A DNA stretch of 64,000 nt from Actinacidiphila guanduensis (GCF_900103985.1 NZ_FNIE01000005.1:186001-250000); one strand, 5' to 3'; positions 43,696 to 52,910 are shown, counted from the first letter of the stretch. Numbers and translations: made by a program. Notes: a model not told the origin generated them from the sequence alone.

Positions 43696-45084
43696 TCAGT
43701 CGTGCGAGTGGAGCGGCTTGCCGGCCAGGGCCAGGTGGGCCTCGCCGAGCGCTTCGCTCTGCGTCGGGTGCGCGTGGATCAGCTGGGCGACCTCGGCGGG
43801 CAGCGCCTCCCAGTTGTAGATCAGCTGGGCCTCCCCGACCTGCTCGCCCATCCGGTCGCCGACCATGTGGACGCCCACCACCGCGCCGTCGCGGACCTGG
43901 ACCAGCTTGACCTCGCCGGAGGTCTTGAGGATCTTGCTCTTGCCGTTGCCCGCCAGGTTGTACTTCAGCGTGACGACCTTGTCCGCGCCGTAGATCTCCT
44001 TGGCCTTGGCCTCGGAGATGCCCACGGAGGCGACCTCGGGGTGGCAGTACGTGACCCGCGGCACCCCGTCGTAGTCGATCGGCACGGTCTTCAGGCCGGC
44101 CAGCCGCTCGGCCACCAGGATGCCCTCGGCGAAGCCGACGTGCGCCAGCTGCAGGGTCGGCACCAGGTCGCCGACGGCGGAGATGGTCGGCACGTTGGTG
44201 CGCATGAACTCGTCCACCAGGACGTAGCCGCGGTCCATCGCGACGCCCTGCTCCTCGTAGCCGAGGCCCGCCGAGACCGGGCCGCGGCCGATGGCCACCA
44301 GCAGCACCTCGGCCTCGAAGGTCTTGCCGTCCGCCAGGGTGACCCGCACCCCGTTGTCGGTGTACTCGGCGGCCTGGAAGAAGGTGCCGAGGTTGAACTT
44401 GATGCCGCGCTTGCGGAAGGCCCGCTCCAGCAGCTTGGAGCTGTTCTCGTCCTCGACCGGGACCAGGTGCGGCAGGCCCTCGACGATGGTCACGTCGGTG
44501 CCGAAGGACTTCCACACCGAGGCGAACTCCACGCCGATCACGCCGCCGCCCAGGATGATCGCGGACTGCGGGACGCGGTCCAGGACCAGGGCGTGGTCGG
44601 AGGAGATGATCCGGTTGCCGTCGATGGTCAGCCCGGGCAGCGAGCGCGGCACCGAGCCGGTGGCCAGCAGCACGTGCCGGCCGTTGACCCGCTGGCCGTT
44701 GACGTCGACGGAGGTGGGGGAGGACAGTCGGCCCTCACCCTCGATGTAGGTCACCTTGCGCGAGGCGACCAGGCCCTGCAGGCCCTTGTAGAGGCCCGAG
44801 ATCACGTCGTCCTTGTACTTGTGGACGGCGGCGATGTCGATGCCCTCGAAGGTGGCCCGCACGCCGAACTGCTCGCTCTCGCGGGCCTGGTCGGCGATCT
44901 CGCCCGCGTGGAGCAGGGCCTTGGTGGGAATGCATCCCTGGTGCAGACAGGTGCCCCCGAGCTTGTTCTTCTCGATCAGGGCGACGTCCAGGCCCAGCTG
45001 CGCGGCACGCAGGGCAGCCGCGTAGCCGCCACTGCCACCGCCGAGGATCACTAGGTCGTAAACAGTGCTGGCGTCGTTCGCCAC
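43696..45084 (-). CDS. lpdA: Dihydrolipoamide dehydrogenase (E3)
   Basis: Reoxidises dihydrolipoyl groups with NAD+ through FAD. The 462-aa protein begins VYDLVILGGGSGGYAAALRAAQLG (FAD), has the redox disulfide GGTCLHQGCIPTK, an NAD motif ILGGGVIGVEFASVWKSFG and the C-terminal dimer histidine in IHAHPTQSEALGE. The GTG start at 45084 is preceded by GGAGG, seven bases away. It sits 50 bases upstream of the E2 gene in the same direction; pepA lies upstream across a long hairpin. Confidence 0.97.
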   Translation of the reverse strand: MANDASTVYDLVILGGGSGGYAAALRAAQLGLDVALIEKNKLGGTCLHQGCIPTKALLHAGEIADQARESEQFGVRATFEGIDIAAVHKYKDDVISGLYKGLQGLVASRKVTYIEGEGRLSSPTSVDVNGQRVNGRHVLLATGSVPRSLPGLTIDGNRIISSDHALVLDRVPQSAIILGGGVIGVEFASVWKSFGTDVTIVEGLPHLVPVEDENSSKLLERAFRKRGIKFNLGTFFQAAEYTDNGVRVTLADGKTFEAEVLLVAIGRGPVSAGLGYEEQGVAMDRGYVLVDEFMRTNVPTISAVGDLVPTLQLAHVGFAEGILVAERLAGLKTVPIDYDGVPRVTYCHPEVASVGISEAKAKEIYGADKVVTLKYNLAGNGKSKILKTSGEVKLVQVRDGAVVGVHMVGDRMGEQVGEAQLIYNWEALPAEVAQLIHAHPTQSEALGEAHLALAGKPLHSHD

Positions 45085-45225
45085 GTCACGTCCTCCATGC
45101 ATGTTCGCCGGACCGGTGCGCCTTGACCGGGCGGCGGGTGTTGGTTCGGCCGCTTTGTCTCAAAGGGGGCCCTGTCGTGCCGAGACAACATCTTCGCACT
45201 TGTTCCGGCCCGGCGAGGCATCGGG

Positions 45226-45285
45226 CCGGGCGGTGTGACGTAACCGGCGCGCCGTGGGGCCCGCCGGTCACGTCACACCGCCCGG
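45226..45285 (-). terminator. Long hairpin between pepA and lpdA
   Basis: CCGGGCGGTGTGACGT (45226-45241) and its exact complement (45270-45285) form a 16-bp stem; ACCGGC/GCCGGT inside extends it. There is no T tract. It follows the pepA stop by 40 bases on the minus strand and probably ends that transcript; it could also act in the lpdA leader. Confidence 0.55.
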
Positions 45286-45324
45286 GAGGACATGCCCGAT
45301 CTCGCTCGCTTGCTGTGCCGGGGG

Positions 45325-46839
45325 TCAGAACAGGGTGCCCTCGGCGGCCCGCCGGGCCAGGCCGACCAGGGTGCGCACAGCGCTGCCGGTGCCGCCCTTG
45401 GGGGTGTAGCCGTAGGGGGTGCCCTCGTAGAAGGCGGGGCCGGCGATGTCGAGGTGGGCCCAGGTGATGCCCTCGCCGACGAACTCGCGCAGGAACAGGC
45501 CGGCGATCAGGCCACCGCCCTGGCGGACCCCCATGTTCGCGATGTCCGCGACTGAGGAGTCGAAGGTCTTGCGCAGCTGCTGCGGCAGCGGCAGCGGCCA
45601 GGAGTCCTCGCCCTCGGCGAGCGCGGTCTGGTGCACCGCCGTGCGGAAGTCGTCGTCGTTGGCCATGATGCCGAACCGGCCGTCGCCGAGCGCCAGCACC
45701 ATCGCACCGGTCAGTGTCGCCACGTCGACGATCGCGTCCGGGGCCTCCTCCGAGGCGCGGGCGATCGCGTCGGCGAGCACCAGGCGGCCCTCGGCGTCGG
45801 TGTTCAGCACCTCGACGGTCTTGCCGCTGTACATGCGCAGCACGTCGCCGGGACGGGTGGCGTTGCCGCCGGGCATGTTCTCGGCGAGCGCGAGCCAGCC
45901 GGTGACGTTGACCTCCAGGCCCAGCTTGGCGGCCGCGACGACGGCGGCGAACACGGCGGCGGCGCCGCTCATGTCGCACTTCATCGTCTCGTTGTGCCCC
46001 GGGGGCTTCAGGGAGATGCCGCCGGAGTCGTAGGTGATGCCCTTGCCGACGAAGGCCAGGGTGCGGGTCGCCTTGGCGTGCTTGTACGCCACCCGGACCA
46101 GCCGGGGCGGGGTCGCCGAGCCGCGGCCGACGCCGATCAGGCCGCCGTAGCCGCCCTTGGCGAGCGCCTTCTCGTCGAGCACCTCGACCTTCAGGCCGTG
46201 CTCCTTGGCCGCGTCCTGGACGGCGGCGGCGAAGGTGGTCGGGTTCAGGTCGTTGGAGGGGGTGTTGATCAGGTCGCGGGCCCGGTTGACCTCGGCGGCC
46301 ACGGCGATCGCGCGCTCGGCGGCGGCCTTGTGCTGCTTGTCGCGCGGCTTGGCGCCGACGACGGCGATCTCCGCCAGCGGCCTGCGCGACTGCGTCTTCT
46401 CCTCCGCCTGGTAGGCGGTGAAGGCGTAGGCGCCCAGCAGCGCGCCGGTGGCGACGGCCTCCAGGTCCGCGGGGGTGGCCGCGGGCAGCGCGAGGGCGGC
46501 CTTCTTCGAACCGGCCAGCGTGCGGGCGGCGACGCCGGCCGCCTTGCGCAGGGCCTCCGCGTCGTACGCGGCGCCGTCGGCCGGGGCCTCGCCGAGGCCG
46601 ACCGCGAGGACCACGGCGGCCTTCACGCCCTCAGGGGCGGGCAGCTTCGTGGCCTCGCCCTCGGCGCCGGTGGCGCCCAGGGTGCCGAGGACTGCGATGA
46701 GCTTGCCGCCGAAAGCGTCGTCCACGGTCTCCGCGCCCGGGGCCAGGCGCGGGCCCTTCGGACCCTTGGCCACACCGACGACGACGGCGTCCGCGCGCAG
46801 CGCTGCGGCGGATGAGGGGCTGAGTGTCAGAGCAGTCAC
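45325..46839 (-). CDS. pepA: Leucyl aminopeptidase (M17)
   Basis: A two-metal cytosolic aminopeptidase; 504 aa. The active site is GKGITYDSGGISLKP (K, D), GWLALAENMPGG and the signature NTDAEGRL, in which D and E bind metals. The GTG start at 46839 follows AGGACC. The gene stands between cobS and lpdA with intergenic gaps on both sides. Family assignment is certain, and the role in peptide turnover standard. Confidence 0.97.
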   Translation of the reverse strand: MTALTLSPSSAAALRADAVVVGVAKGPKGPRLAPGAETVDDAFGGKLIAVLGTLGATGAEGEATKLPAPEGVKAAVVLAVGLGEAPADGAAYDAEALRKAAGVAARTLAGSKKAALALPAATPADLEAVATGALLGAYAFTAYQAEEKTQSRRPLAEIAVVGAKPRDKQHKAAAERAIAVAAEVNRARDLINTPSNDLNPTTFAAAVQDAAKEHGLKVEVLDEKALAKGGYGGLIGVGRGSATPPRLVRVAYKHAKATRTLAFVGKGITYDSGGISLKPPGHNETMKCDMSGAAAVFAAVVAAAKLGLEVNVTGWLALAENMPGGNATRPGDVLRMYSGKTVEVLNTDAEGRLVLADAIARASEEAPDAIVDVATLTGAMVLALGDGRFGIMANDDDFRTAVHQTALAEGEDSWPLPLPQQLRKTFDSSVADIANMGVRQGGGLIAGLFLREFVGEGITWAHLDIAGPAFYEGTPYGYTPKGGTGSAVRTLVGLARRAAEGTLF

Positions 46840-46979
46840 AATCGGTGGGGTCCTATCGGTCGAGGGGTGGTGCGGGCCGCCACATCCGCGGGGCGCCTCG
46901 CACGAGAGTACGCTGCCGCCCCCGGCCGAACCCCACCTACCGGTCACCGGTGTCCGCTCAGCGCCGAGTCCACCGCGGA

Positions 46980-47747
46980 TCAGCGGGTGGAGAGGACGAG
47001 GAGGGCGGCTGTGGCGGCGGTCTCGCACAGGGCGCCGAAGACGTCGCCGGTGACGCCGGACAGCCGCCGGCGGCAGCGCCTGAGCAGGGCTTCGGCGCAG
47101 GTCAGGGCGGTGAGGGCGGCGAGGGTGCAGCGCAGCCAGGTGAGGCCGCCGAAGCAGGTGCCCGCGGCAGCGGCCGCGGCGGTGCAGGCGGCGGCGACGG
47201 TCCAGGCCGTGGCCGGGGGGAGCACCTCGGCGACCATGGCGCCCAGGCCGCCGGGCCGCGCGGCCGGCACCCCGCGGCGGCAGGCGGCGGTGATGGCGGC
47301 GCGGCCCATCAGGCCGGCGAGGGCGGCGGCAGTCAGGCCGTAGGTCCAGCCGTGGGCGTAGCAGGCGGCGAGCGAGGCGGTCTGGGCGAGCAGGACGAGG
47401 ACGAGGGTGACGACTCCGAAGGGGCCGATGTCGGACCGCTTCATCACGTCGAGGGCCTGCTCGGGGGGCTTGCCGCTGCCCAGCGCGTCGGCGGTGTCGG
47501 CGAGACCGTCCAGGTGCAGGCCGCGGGTGAGCAGGGCGCCGACGCCGACAGCGGCGATCCCGGCGAGGAGTCCGCTTCCTCCGGCTTGCTGTATCCCGGC
47601 TCCGACGGCGCCGCCGAACCCGCCCACCCCAGCCCCGACGAGTGGCGCGGCCGCCATCCCGCCCCTGGCCGCCTCGCGATCCCACCGCCCCGCCCGGACG
47701 GGCACCACACTGAGCACCCCGACCGCGAACCGCACCCCACCCCTCAC
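46980..47747 (-). CDS. cobS: Adenosylcobinamide-GDP ribazoletransferase (cobalamin synthase)
   Basis: Joins adenosylcobinamide-GDP with alpha-ribazole (phosphate) in the last step of coenzyme B12 assembly, in the membrane. The 255-aa product has several helices and the signature RGLHLDGLADTADALG, RSDIGPFGVV and SGVTGDVFGAL. GTG 47747 is used; no ribosome binding site is obvious. Its pathway partners cobU-like and cobT lie 9-12 kb to the right. Confidence 0.95.
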   Translation of the reverse strand: MRGGVRFAVGVLSVVPVRAGRWDREAARGGMAAAPLVGAGVGGFGGAVGAGIQQAGGSGLLAGIAAVGVGALLTRGLHLDGLADTADALGSGKPPEQALDVMKRSDIGPFGVVTLVLVLLAQTASLAACYAHGWTYGLTAAALAGLMGRAAITAACRRGVPAARPGGLGAMVAEVLPPATAWTVAAACTAAAAAAGTCFGGLTWLRCTLAALTALTCAEALLRRCRRRLSGVTGDVFGALCETAATAALLVLSTR

Positions 47748-47826
47748 TCGAGCACCCTATCGACCCCTCCGACCAACCCGGCGGCCCGGCGCCTCCGGTC
47801 CCCGAAGGGGTCGTTCCGCCGCTACC

Positions 47827-48096
47827 TCACCTCTGTACGTCGCCCTCCCCGAAGACCTCGTCGACGCTCTTCGCGGTGACGGTGAGTTCGAGCCAGCGGC
47901 CGAGGGTGTCGAGGTCCTGGCATTCCCGGATGCGTGCGAGGAGTTCGTCGCTGACGTCGAAGTGCCGTGCGTGCAGGACCCGCAGGAGGCTCGCGACCGC
48001 GTTCCTCACCTGGCCCTCCTTGCGGCCCTTTTCGCGGCCTTCGTCGCGGAGCTTCTCGGCGGTTTCGGAACGGAAGAAAGCCGCGGGGATGGCCAT
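47827..48096 (-). pseudogene. Duplicated C-terminal fragment of the Rpn-like protein
   Basis: An 89-aa open frame nearly identical to the C-terminal 100 residues of the next gene: it begins MAIPAAFFRSETAEKLRDEG like the internal MAIPTAFFRSETAEKL and ends LELTVTAKSVDEV. It lacks 12 residues of the Gly/Glu/Arg repeat (36 bases). The nuclease part is missing, so it is a tail copy, probably from a local direct duplication followed by loss. It could still be translated from the internal Met. Confidence 0.75.
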
Positions 48097-48171
48097 GGGT
48101 CTTCTCTAGGACGGCGCTTGCCTCGCGCCACGCCTTTCGCGACGCGAGGCAACCGGTATGGCGATCGGGAG

Positions 48172-49116
48172 TCAGCTCTGGGGTTCCGCTGCGGCGAAGA
48201 CCTCGTCGACGCTCTTCGCGGTGACGGTGAGTTCGAGCCAGCGGCCGAGGGTGTCGAGGTCCTGGCATTCCCGGATGCGTGCGAGGAGTTCGTCGCTGAC
48301 CTCGAAGCCCCGTGCGTGCAGGACCCGCAAGAGGCTCGCGACCGCGTTCCTGACCTGCCCCTCCTCACGGCCCTCCTCACGGCCCTGCTGGCGGCCCTCT
48401 TCGCGGCCCTTTTCGCGGCCTTCGTCGCGGAGCTTCTCGGCGGTTTCGGAACGGAAGAAAGCTGTGGGGATGGCCATCAGGTCCCTCCAGATGGTGGCTG
48501 CTGGGGTGTTGCCGAGTCCGAGTTCGGTGATCTCGGTGAAGATCGCGGAAGTCTCGTCATCGGTCTTCTTGAGTGCTTCGGCCAGCGCTGTGAGCATGGT
48601 ACCGGCCTGCGGGTGGTGACTGTGGGTGATTGCCGAGAAGGCGGCGAGCGGGATGTCCTCCGCGGCGGTCGCGGTGGTGGTGACGGCCGGGACGTTGTCG
48701 GGGCCGAGGACGAAGGGGCGGACGGTCAGGCAGTGCCACTCGGGGATGCCGATGTGGATCGGGCCCTGGGCCCAGCGGGAGGTGGCCGCGTCCTGGCAGA
48801 CCACCAACAGCACGGGCGGCAGGCGGTACTTGGCGTACAGGTAGCTCGCGTAGTAGGCCCAACTCCCGTGCTTGTCAGGGTCCTTGCGGCCCTGCGCCTC
48901 GACGGCCAGCAGGTAGCTGCCGCCCGAGGCCGTGTCTATCCGGAGCAGGGTGTCCAGTCGGCGCTCCAGCGGGCGGATCTCGGTGACGTCGGTCGTCAGC
49001 AGGGAGACGGTGGCCGGTTCGGCCAGCGGGAACCCCAACTTGGTGAAGGTGCGAGCGAAAATGCCGGGGTCTTGCTGGAAGATCCGGTGCATCGCTTCAT
49101 GTGACGAAGTGACCAT
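48172..49116 (-). CDS. Rpn/YhgA-like PD-(D/E)XK nuclease family protein
   Basis: A 314-aa protein. The N-terminal 150 residues have the layout of Rpn-type recombination-promoting nucleases: RRLDTLLRIDTASGGSYLLAVEAQGRKD, where D and E-A-Q match the family's D and ExQ. Then come YYASYLYAKYRLPPVLLVV and LSLRPFVLGP-like core strands. The C-terminal third holds the RDLMAIPTAFFRSETAEKL helix and a GREEGREEG repeat, the usual tail. ATG 49116 opens the frame; 49092 is a second possible start. It sits between cobS and a two-component system, where it may be a mobile insertion. The tail is duplicated downstream. Confidence 0.75.
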   Translation of the reverse strand: MVTSSHEAMHRIFQQDPGIFARTFTKLGFPLAEPATVSLLTTDVTEIRPLERRLDTLLRIDTASGGSYLLAVEAQGRKDPDKHGSWAYYASYLYAKYRLPPVLLVVCQDAATSRWAQGPIHIGIPEWHCLTVRPFVLGPDNVPAVTTTATAAEDIPLAAFSAITHSHHPQAGTMLTALAEALKKTDDETSAIFTEITELGLGNTPAATIWRDLMAIPTAFFRSETAEKLRDEGREKGREEGRQQGREEGREEGQVRNAVASLLRVLHARGFEVSDELLARIRECQDLDTLGRWLELTVTAKSVDEVFAAAEPQS

Positions 49117-49231
49117 ATCCGGAGCCTAAATTCACTCACCTATGCAGAAACGATACTCCGTTCGGGTGGTCACCCAATTGACCGTATTCAAAGGCCGCGT
49201 GAATAGCGGAATAGGCGGCCATCGGGGCGGG

Positions 49232-49912
49232 TCAGGGGTGGTGGGGGCGGACGAGGCCGGATTCGTAGGCGGCTACGACGAGTTGGGCGCGGTCGTGGGC
49301 GGCGAGTTTGGACATCGTGTGGTTGATGTGCGTTTTGACGGTGAGCGGGCTGACGCCGAGCCGGGCGGCGATCGCGTCGTTGGAATGGCCGCAGGCGACC
49401 TCGACCAGGACCTCGCGTTCGCGGGCCGTGAGGGTGTCGAGGCCGGGGACCGTACGCGCGGCATCGTTGTCGGCGAGCCGTTGCTGGGCCACGAAGTTGG
49501 CGATCAGCGACTTGGTCGCCGAAGGCGAGAGCAGGGCCTCGCCCCGGGCCACCGTCCGTATGGCGTCCAGGAGTTCGTCCGGCTCGGCGCCCTTGCCGAG
49601 GAACCCGGACGCCCCGGCGAGGATCGCCCGCACCACGTACTCGTCCGCCTCGAAGGTGGTCAGTACGAGGACGCCGGTGCCGGCCAGCTCCGGGTCCCCG
49701 GTGATCGCGCGGGTCGCCTCGATGCCGTCGGTGCCGGGCATGCGGATGTCCATGAGCACCACGTCCGGGTGCTCGGCCCGGGCCAGCCGTACCGCCTCGG
49801 CACCGTCCGCCGCCTCGCCGACCACCGCCATGTCCGGCTCGGACTCCACCAGCATCCGGAACGCGCCGCGCAGCAGCGCCTGGTCGTCGGCGAGCAGCAC
49901 CCGTACGGTCAC
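49232..49912 (-). CDS. NarL/LuxR-type response regulator
   Basis: A 226-aa regulator with receiver domain (DDQALLRG near the start, phospho-acceptor D in VVLMDIRMPG at about residue 55, K in GFLGKGAEP) and a LuxR HTH at the C-terminus (LTAREREVLVEVACGHSNDAIAARLGVSPLTVKTHINHTMSKL). GTG 49912 shares GTGA with the histidine kinase stop, so it is translated coupled to the kinase. Signal unknown. Confidence 0.95.
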   Translation of the reverse strand: MTVRVLLADDQALLRGAFRMLVESEPDMAVVGEAADGAEAVRLARAEHPDVVLMDIRMPGTDGIEATRAITGDPELAGTGVLVLTTFEADEYVVRAILAGASGFLGKGAEPDELLDAIRTVARGEALLSPSATKSLIANFVAQQRLADNDAARTVPGLDTLTAREREVLVEVACGHSNDAIAARLGVSPLTVKTHINHTMSKLAAHDRAQLVVAAYESGLVRPHHP

Positions 49913-51537
49913 GAGGCCGCTCCGTCTGCCGGGCCCGGCGCGGGCTCCGTACGCGGGGGAGCCGACAGCGGCAGCCGTACCGACACGCGGAACCCGCCGC
50001 CGGGCCGCGCCCCGGTACGGCACACCCCGCCGAGCGCGGAGGCCCGCTCGTGCATCCCCAGCAGCCCGTGGCCGCCGAAGGGGTTGCGGAAGGCGCCCTC
50101 CCCGGGCGCGGGGCCGGGCCCGAAGTCCTGGTGCGCGGGCCCGAGCGGCTCGCGCGAGCCGAAGGGAAAACCCGAGTCCGAAGCACCCGAGGAGTCCGGA
50201 GCCCCCGACGTACTCGCGGCGACCGCGCCGCCAGCCGCCGAGGGACGCGGCACCCTGCCCGCACGGGACCCGGAACCGCCGGTACGGGAACCGGAACCGC
50301 CCGCGCGGGAGCCGGCACCGCCCGTACGAGAGCCCGGGCCGCCCTCCGCGGAAGCCGTTGGCCTCCCACCGGACCTCGCTCCGGACCCGGCTTCCGACCC
50401 CGACTCCGCCGATCCCGACCCCGTTCCGGACTCCGCCCCCGAGGCCCCGCCCGGCGGCGCCTCCCTGCCGCCCGCCCCGTCGTCGTCCACGACCACCCGC
50501 AGCTCCGCCGCTTCCCTGATGATCCGCACCACCGCCCCCGCCCGCGGTCCCGCGTGCTTCTGCACGTTCGTCAGCGACTCCTGGATCACCCGGTACGCCG
50601 TGAGGTCCACGCTCGCCGGCAGCGGCGCCGGCCGACCGGACTCCTCGCCGCACCCCCGGCACTCCACGGTGACGTGCAGACCCGCGCGGCGGAACCCGTC
50701 GAGCAGCTGGTCCAGCACACCGAGGCCGGGCGCGGGCTCCATCGGCGCCTCGGGCTCCCCTGACTGCCGCAGCAGGCCCACCGTCGCCCGCAACTCGTCC
50801 AGCGCGGACCGGCTCGCCTCGCGGACGTGGGCGAGCGCCTGCTTCGCCTGGTCGGGGCGGCTGTCCATCACGTGGGCTGCCACCCCTGCCTGCACGTTCA
50901 CCAGCGCGATGTGGTGGGCGACCACGTCGTGCAGCTCGCGCGCGATCCGCATCCGCTCCTCGGCCACCCGCCGCCGCGCCTCCTCCTCGCGGCTGCGCTC
51001 GGCGCGCTCGGCCCGCTCCTCGACCGCGGCGATGTACGCGCGCCTGCTGCGGACGGCGTCGCCGGCGGCCGCGGCCATGCCGGTCCAGGCGAACACCGCC
51101 AGGTTCTCCTGCCGGTACCAGGGGTCGGGGCCGAAGAGCATCGCCAGCGTGGTCAGGCCGACGCACACGGCGAGGCCGGTGGTCCAGGTGGTGGAGCGGT
51201 CGGTGCGGGCGGCGACGGTGTAGAGCGCGACGGCCGCGGCCAGGACCACCGGGTTCCGCCCGTCGGCCTGGTGCAGCCCGATGTGGACGGCGGTCAGGGT
51301 GCAGGCGAAGGCGAGCACGGCCCAGGGGAAGCGACGCCGCAGGGCGAGCGAGCCGCACGCGAGGGCGGCCAGGAGAATGTCGAGGGAGCCCAGCTCGTAG
51401 GTGTCCGCGCCGAGCACGGTGCCGAGCAGGATCAGTGCGAACACCGCGCACGCCAGAGCGGCGTCCGCGGTGCCCTGGTGCGCCCGCAGCCACTGCCACG
51501 GAGCGAGGAGCCCGGAGGGATACCGCACAGTAGGCAA
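49909..51537 (-). CDS. Two-component histidine kinase with an unusual insert in the ATPase domain
   Basis: A 542-aa sensor kinase of the NarX/DesK class. Five or six membrane helices occupy residues 25-155; H203 (ARELHDVVAHH) is the phosphorylated histidine. The ATPase N box is about 318-330 and the D box DDDG at 351-354. Between the D box and the second glycine motif (GHGLLGM at 489-495) there is a low-complexity insert of about 130 residues (358-487), rich in Gly, Ser, Arg and Pro. Paired with the response regulator next door, with which it overlaps by four bases. PspA genes lie upstream; a link to envelope stress is possible but not shown. Confidence 0.9.
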   Translation of the reverse strand: MPTVRYPSGLLAPWQWLRAHQGTADAALACAVFALILLGTVLGADTYELGSLDILLAALACGSLALRRRFPWAVLAFACTLTAVHIGLHQADGRNPVVLAAAVALYTVAARTDRSTTWTTGLAVCVGLTTLAMLFGPDPWYRQENLAVFAWTGMAAAAGDAVRSRRAYIAAVEERAERAERSREEEARRRVAEERMRIARELHDVVAHHIALVNVQAGVAAHVMDSRPDQAKQALAHVREASRSALDELRATVGLLRQSGEPEAPMEPAPGLGVLDQLLDGFRRAGLHVTVECRGCGEESGRPAPLPASVDLTAYRVIQESLTNVQKHAGPRAGAVVRIIREAAELRVVVDDDGAGGREAPPGGASGAESGTGSGSAESGSEAGSGARSGGRPTASAEGGPGSRTGGAGSRAGGSGSRTGGSGSRAGRVPRPSAAGGAVAASTSGAPDSSGASDSGFPFGSREPLGPAHQDFGPGPAPGEGAFRNPFGGHGLLGMHERASALGGVCRTGARPGGGFRVSVRLPLSAPPRTEPAPGPADGAAS

Positions 51538-51599
51538 CGGTAAGGGACGCCGCTGCCCGCTCGGCCGGGAGGGCGCCCGAGTGATGAGGGGGCGAGGGG

Positions 51600-51878
51600 T
51601 CAGCCCGGGATCAGACCGTCCTCGTCGAGCATCGCCCGCACCTCCTCCAGCGTCGCCTCCGCGGCCGGGAGGATCAGCTGGGACGGCTCCAGGGCGTCGT
51701 CCGGCAGCGGCGAGCCGGCCGCGCGCACCCCGTCGAGCAGCGCCCCCAGGGTGCGGTGGAAGGCCGCCTCGTCGCCGGACCGGACGGCCGCGAGCAGCTC
51801 GTCGTCCAGCGTGTTGAGCTCGGCCAGGCGCGCGTCGTCCACCGCGACCTGGCCCTCACCCATGATCCGTACGATCAC
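51600..51878 (-). CDS. pspAA: PspA-associated protein (PspAA domain)
   Basis: A 92-aa protein that begins MIVRIMGEGQVAVDD and continues LAELNTLDDELLAAV, the PspAA pattern of actinobacteria. GTG 51878 has AGGAGG five to six bases upstream. It follows the PspA gene by 43 bases on the same strand and very probably forms an operon with it. PspAA proteins are thought to bind or regulate PspA at the membrane. Confidence 0.85.
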   Translation of the reverse strand: MIVRIMGEGQVAVDDARLAELNTLDDELLAAVRSGDEAAFHRTLGALLDGVRAAGSPLPDDALEPSQLILPAAEATLEEVRAMLDEDGLIPG

Positions 51879-51921
51879 GACGGCCTCCTGCTCCGTCTCG
51901 AAGCGGCTCGAAGTGTGCGGC

Positions 51922-52716
51922 TCACTGCTTGTCGAAGCGGGGGGTGTCCTGCGGCTGCGCCTGCTGCTGGGACTGGCCGCCCTGGCCCCCCTCGATCGCC
52001 TGCGGGGCGCTGCCGCCGGCCAGCTCGGCCTTCATCCGCTGCAGCTCCAGCTCCACGTCGCTGCCGCCGGAGAGCCGGTCCAGCTCGGCCTGGATGTCGT
52101 CCTTGGCCATACCGGTCGGGTCGTCCAGGGCGCCGGAGGCGATCAGCTCGTCCAGGGCGCCGGCCCGGGCCCGCAGCTGCTCGGTCTTGTCCTCGGCCCG
52201 CTGGATCGCCATGCCGACGTCGCCCATCTCCTCGGAGATGCCGGAGAACGCCTCGCCGATCTGGGTCTGCGCCTGGGCGGCGGTGTAGGTGGCCTTGATG
52301 GTCTCCTTCTTCGTACGGAAGGCGTCCACCTTGGCCTGCAGGCGCTGGGAGGCGAGCGTCAGCTTCTCCTCCTCGCCCTGCAGCTGGGTGTGCTGCGTCT
52401 CCAGGTCGGTGACCTGCTGCTGCAGCGCGGCCCGGCGGGACAGCGCCTCGCGGGCGAGGTCCTCGCGGCCGAGGGCGAGCGCCTTGCGGCCCTGGTCCTC
52501 GTAGGTCGCCGACTTCTTCTGCAGTTCGGTGAGCTGGAGCTCCAGGCGCTTGCGGGAGGTGGCGACGTCCGCCACGCCCCGGCGGACCTTCTGGAGCAGC
52601 TCCAGCTGCTTCTGGTACGAGTAGTCGAGGGTCTCGCGCGGGTCCTCGGCCCGGTCCAGGGCCTTGTTGGCCTTCGCGCGGAAGATCATCCCCATCCGCT
52701 TCATGACACCGCTCAT
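51922..52716 (-). CDS. pspA: PspA/IM30 family envelope-stress protein
   Basis: A 264-aa protein, almost fully coiled coil: MKRMGMIFRAKANKALDRAEDPRETLDYSY at the start, and long helices with many Glu, Lys and Gln. The C-terminus is Gln/Gly-rich and flexible. PspA oligomers support the inner membrane under stress. ATG 52716 (MSGVMKRMG) is used; the second Met (MKRMG) is also possible. It is followed by pspAA and divergent from a DUF3043 gene. Confidence 0.95.
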   Translation of the reverse strand: MSGVMKRMGMIFRAKANKALDRAEDPRETLDYSYQKQLELLQKVRRGVADVATSRKRLELQLTELQKKSATYEDQGRKALALGREDLAREALSRRAALQQQVTDLETQHTQLQGEEEKLTLASQRLQAKVDAFRTKKETIKATYTAAQAQTQIGEAFSGISEEMGDVGMAIQRAEDKTEQLRARAGALDELIASGALDDPTGMAKDDIQAELDRLSGGSDVELELQRMKAELAGGSAPQAIEGGQGGQSQQQAQPQDTPRFDKQ

Positions 52717-52910
52717 GGGCCTCGCGCGCCCCCTTCTCGGCAACTGCTCCGGCACTGCTACAGACTCCAGCCTACGGGCCTTGGTTCCATTACCGCACTG
52801 TCCTGCGGCGGATGCGCTCATCCCTGGGGACGATCACGGTTCGGTGACCTCAAGCCCAGGGAGGAGGCGGGGGCTGGGGCCGGCGGCCCGGAGCACGTAA
52901 CCTTGGAGGC

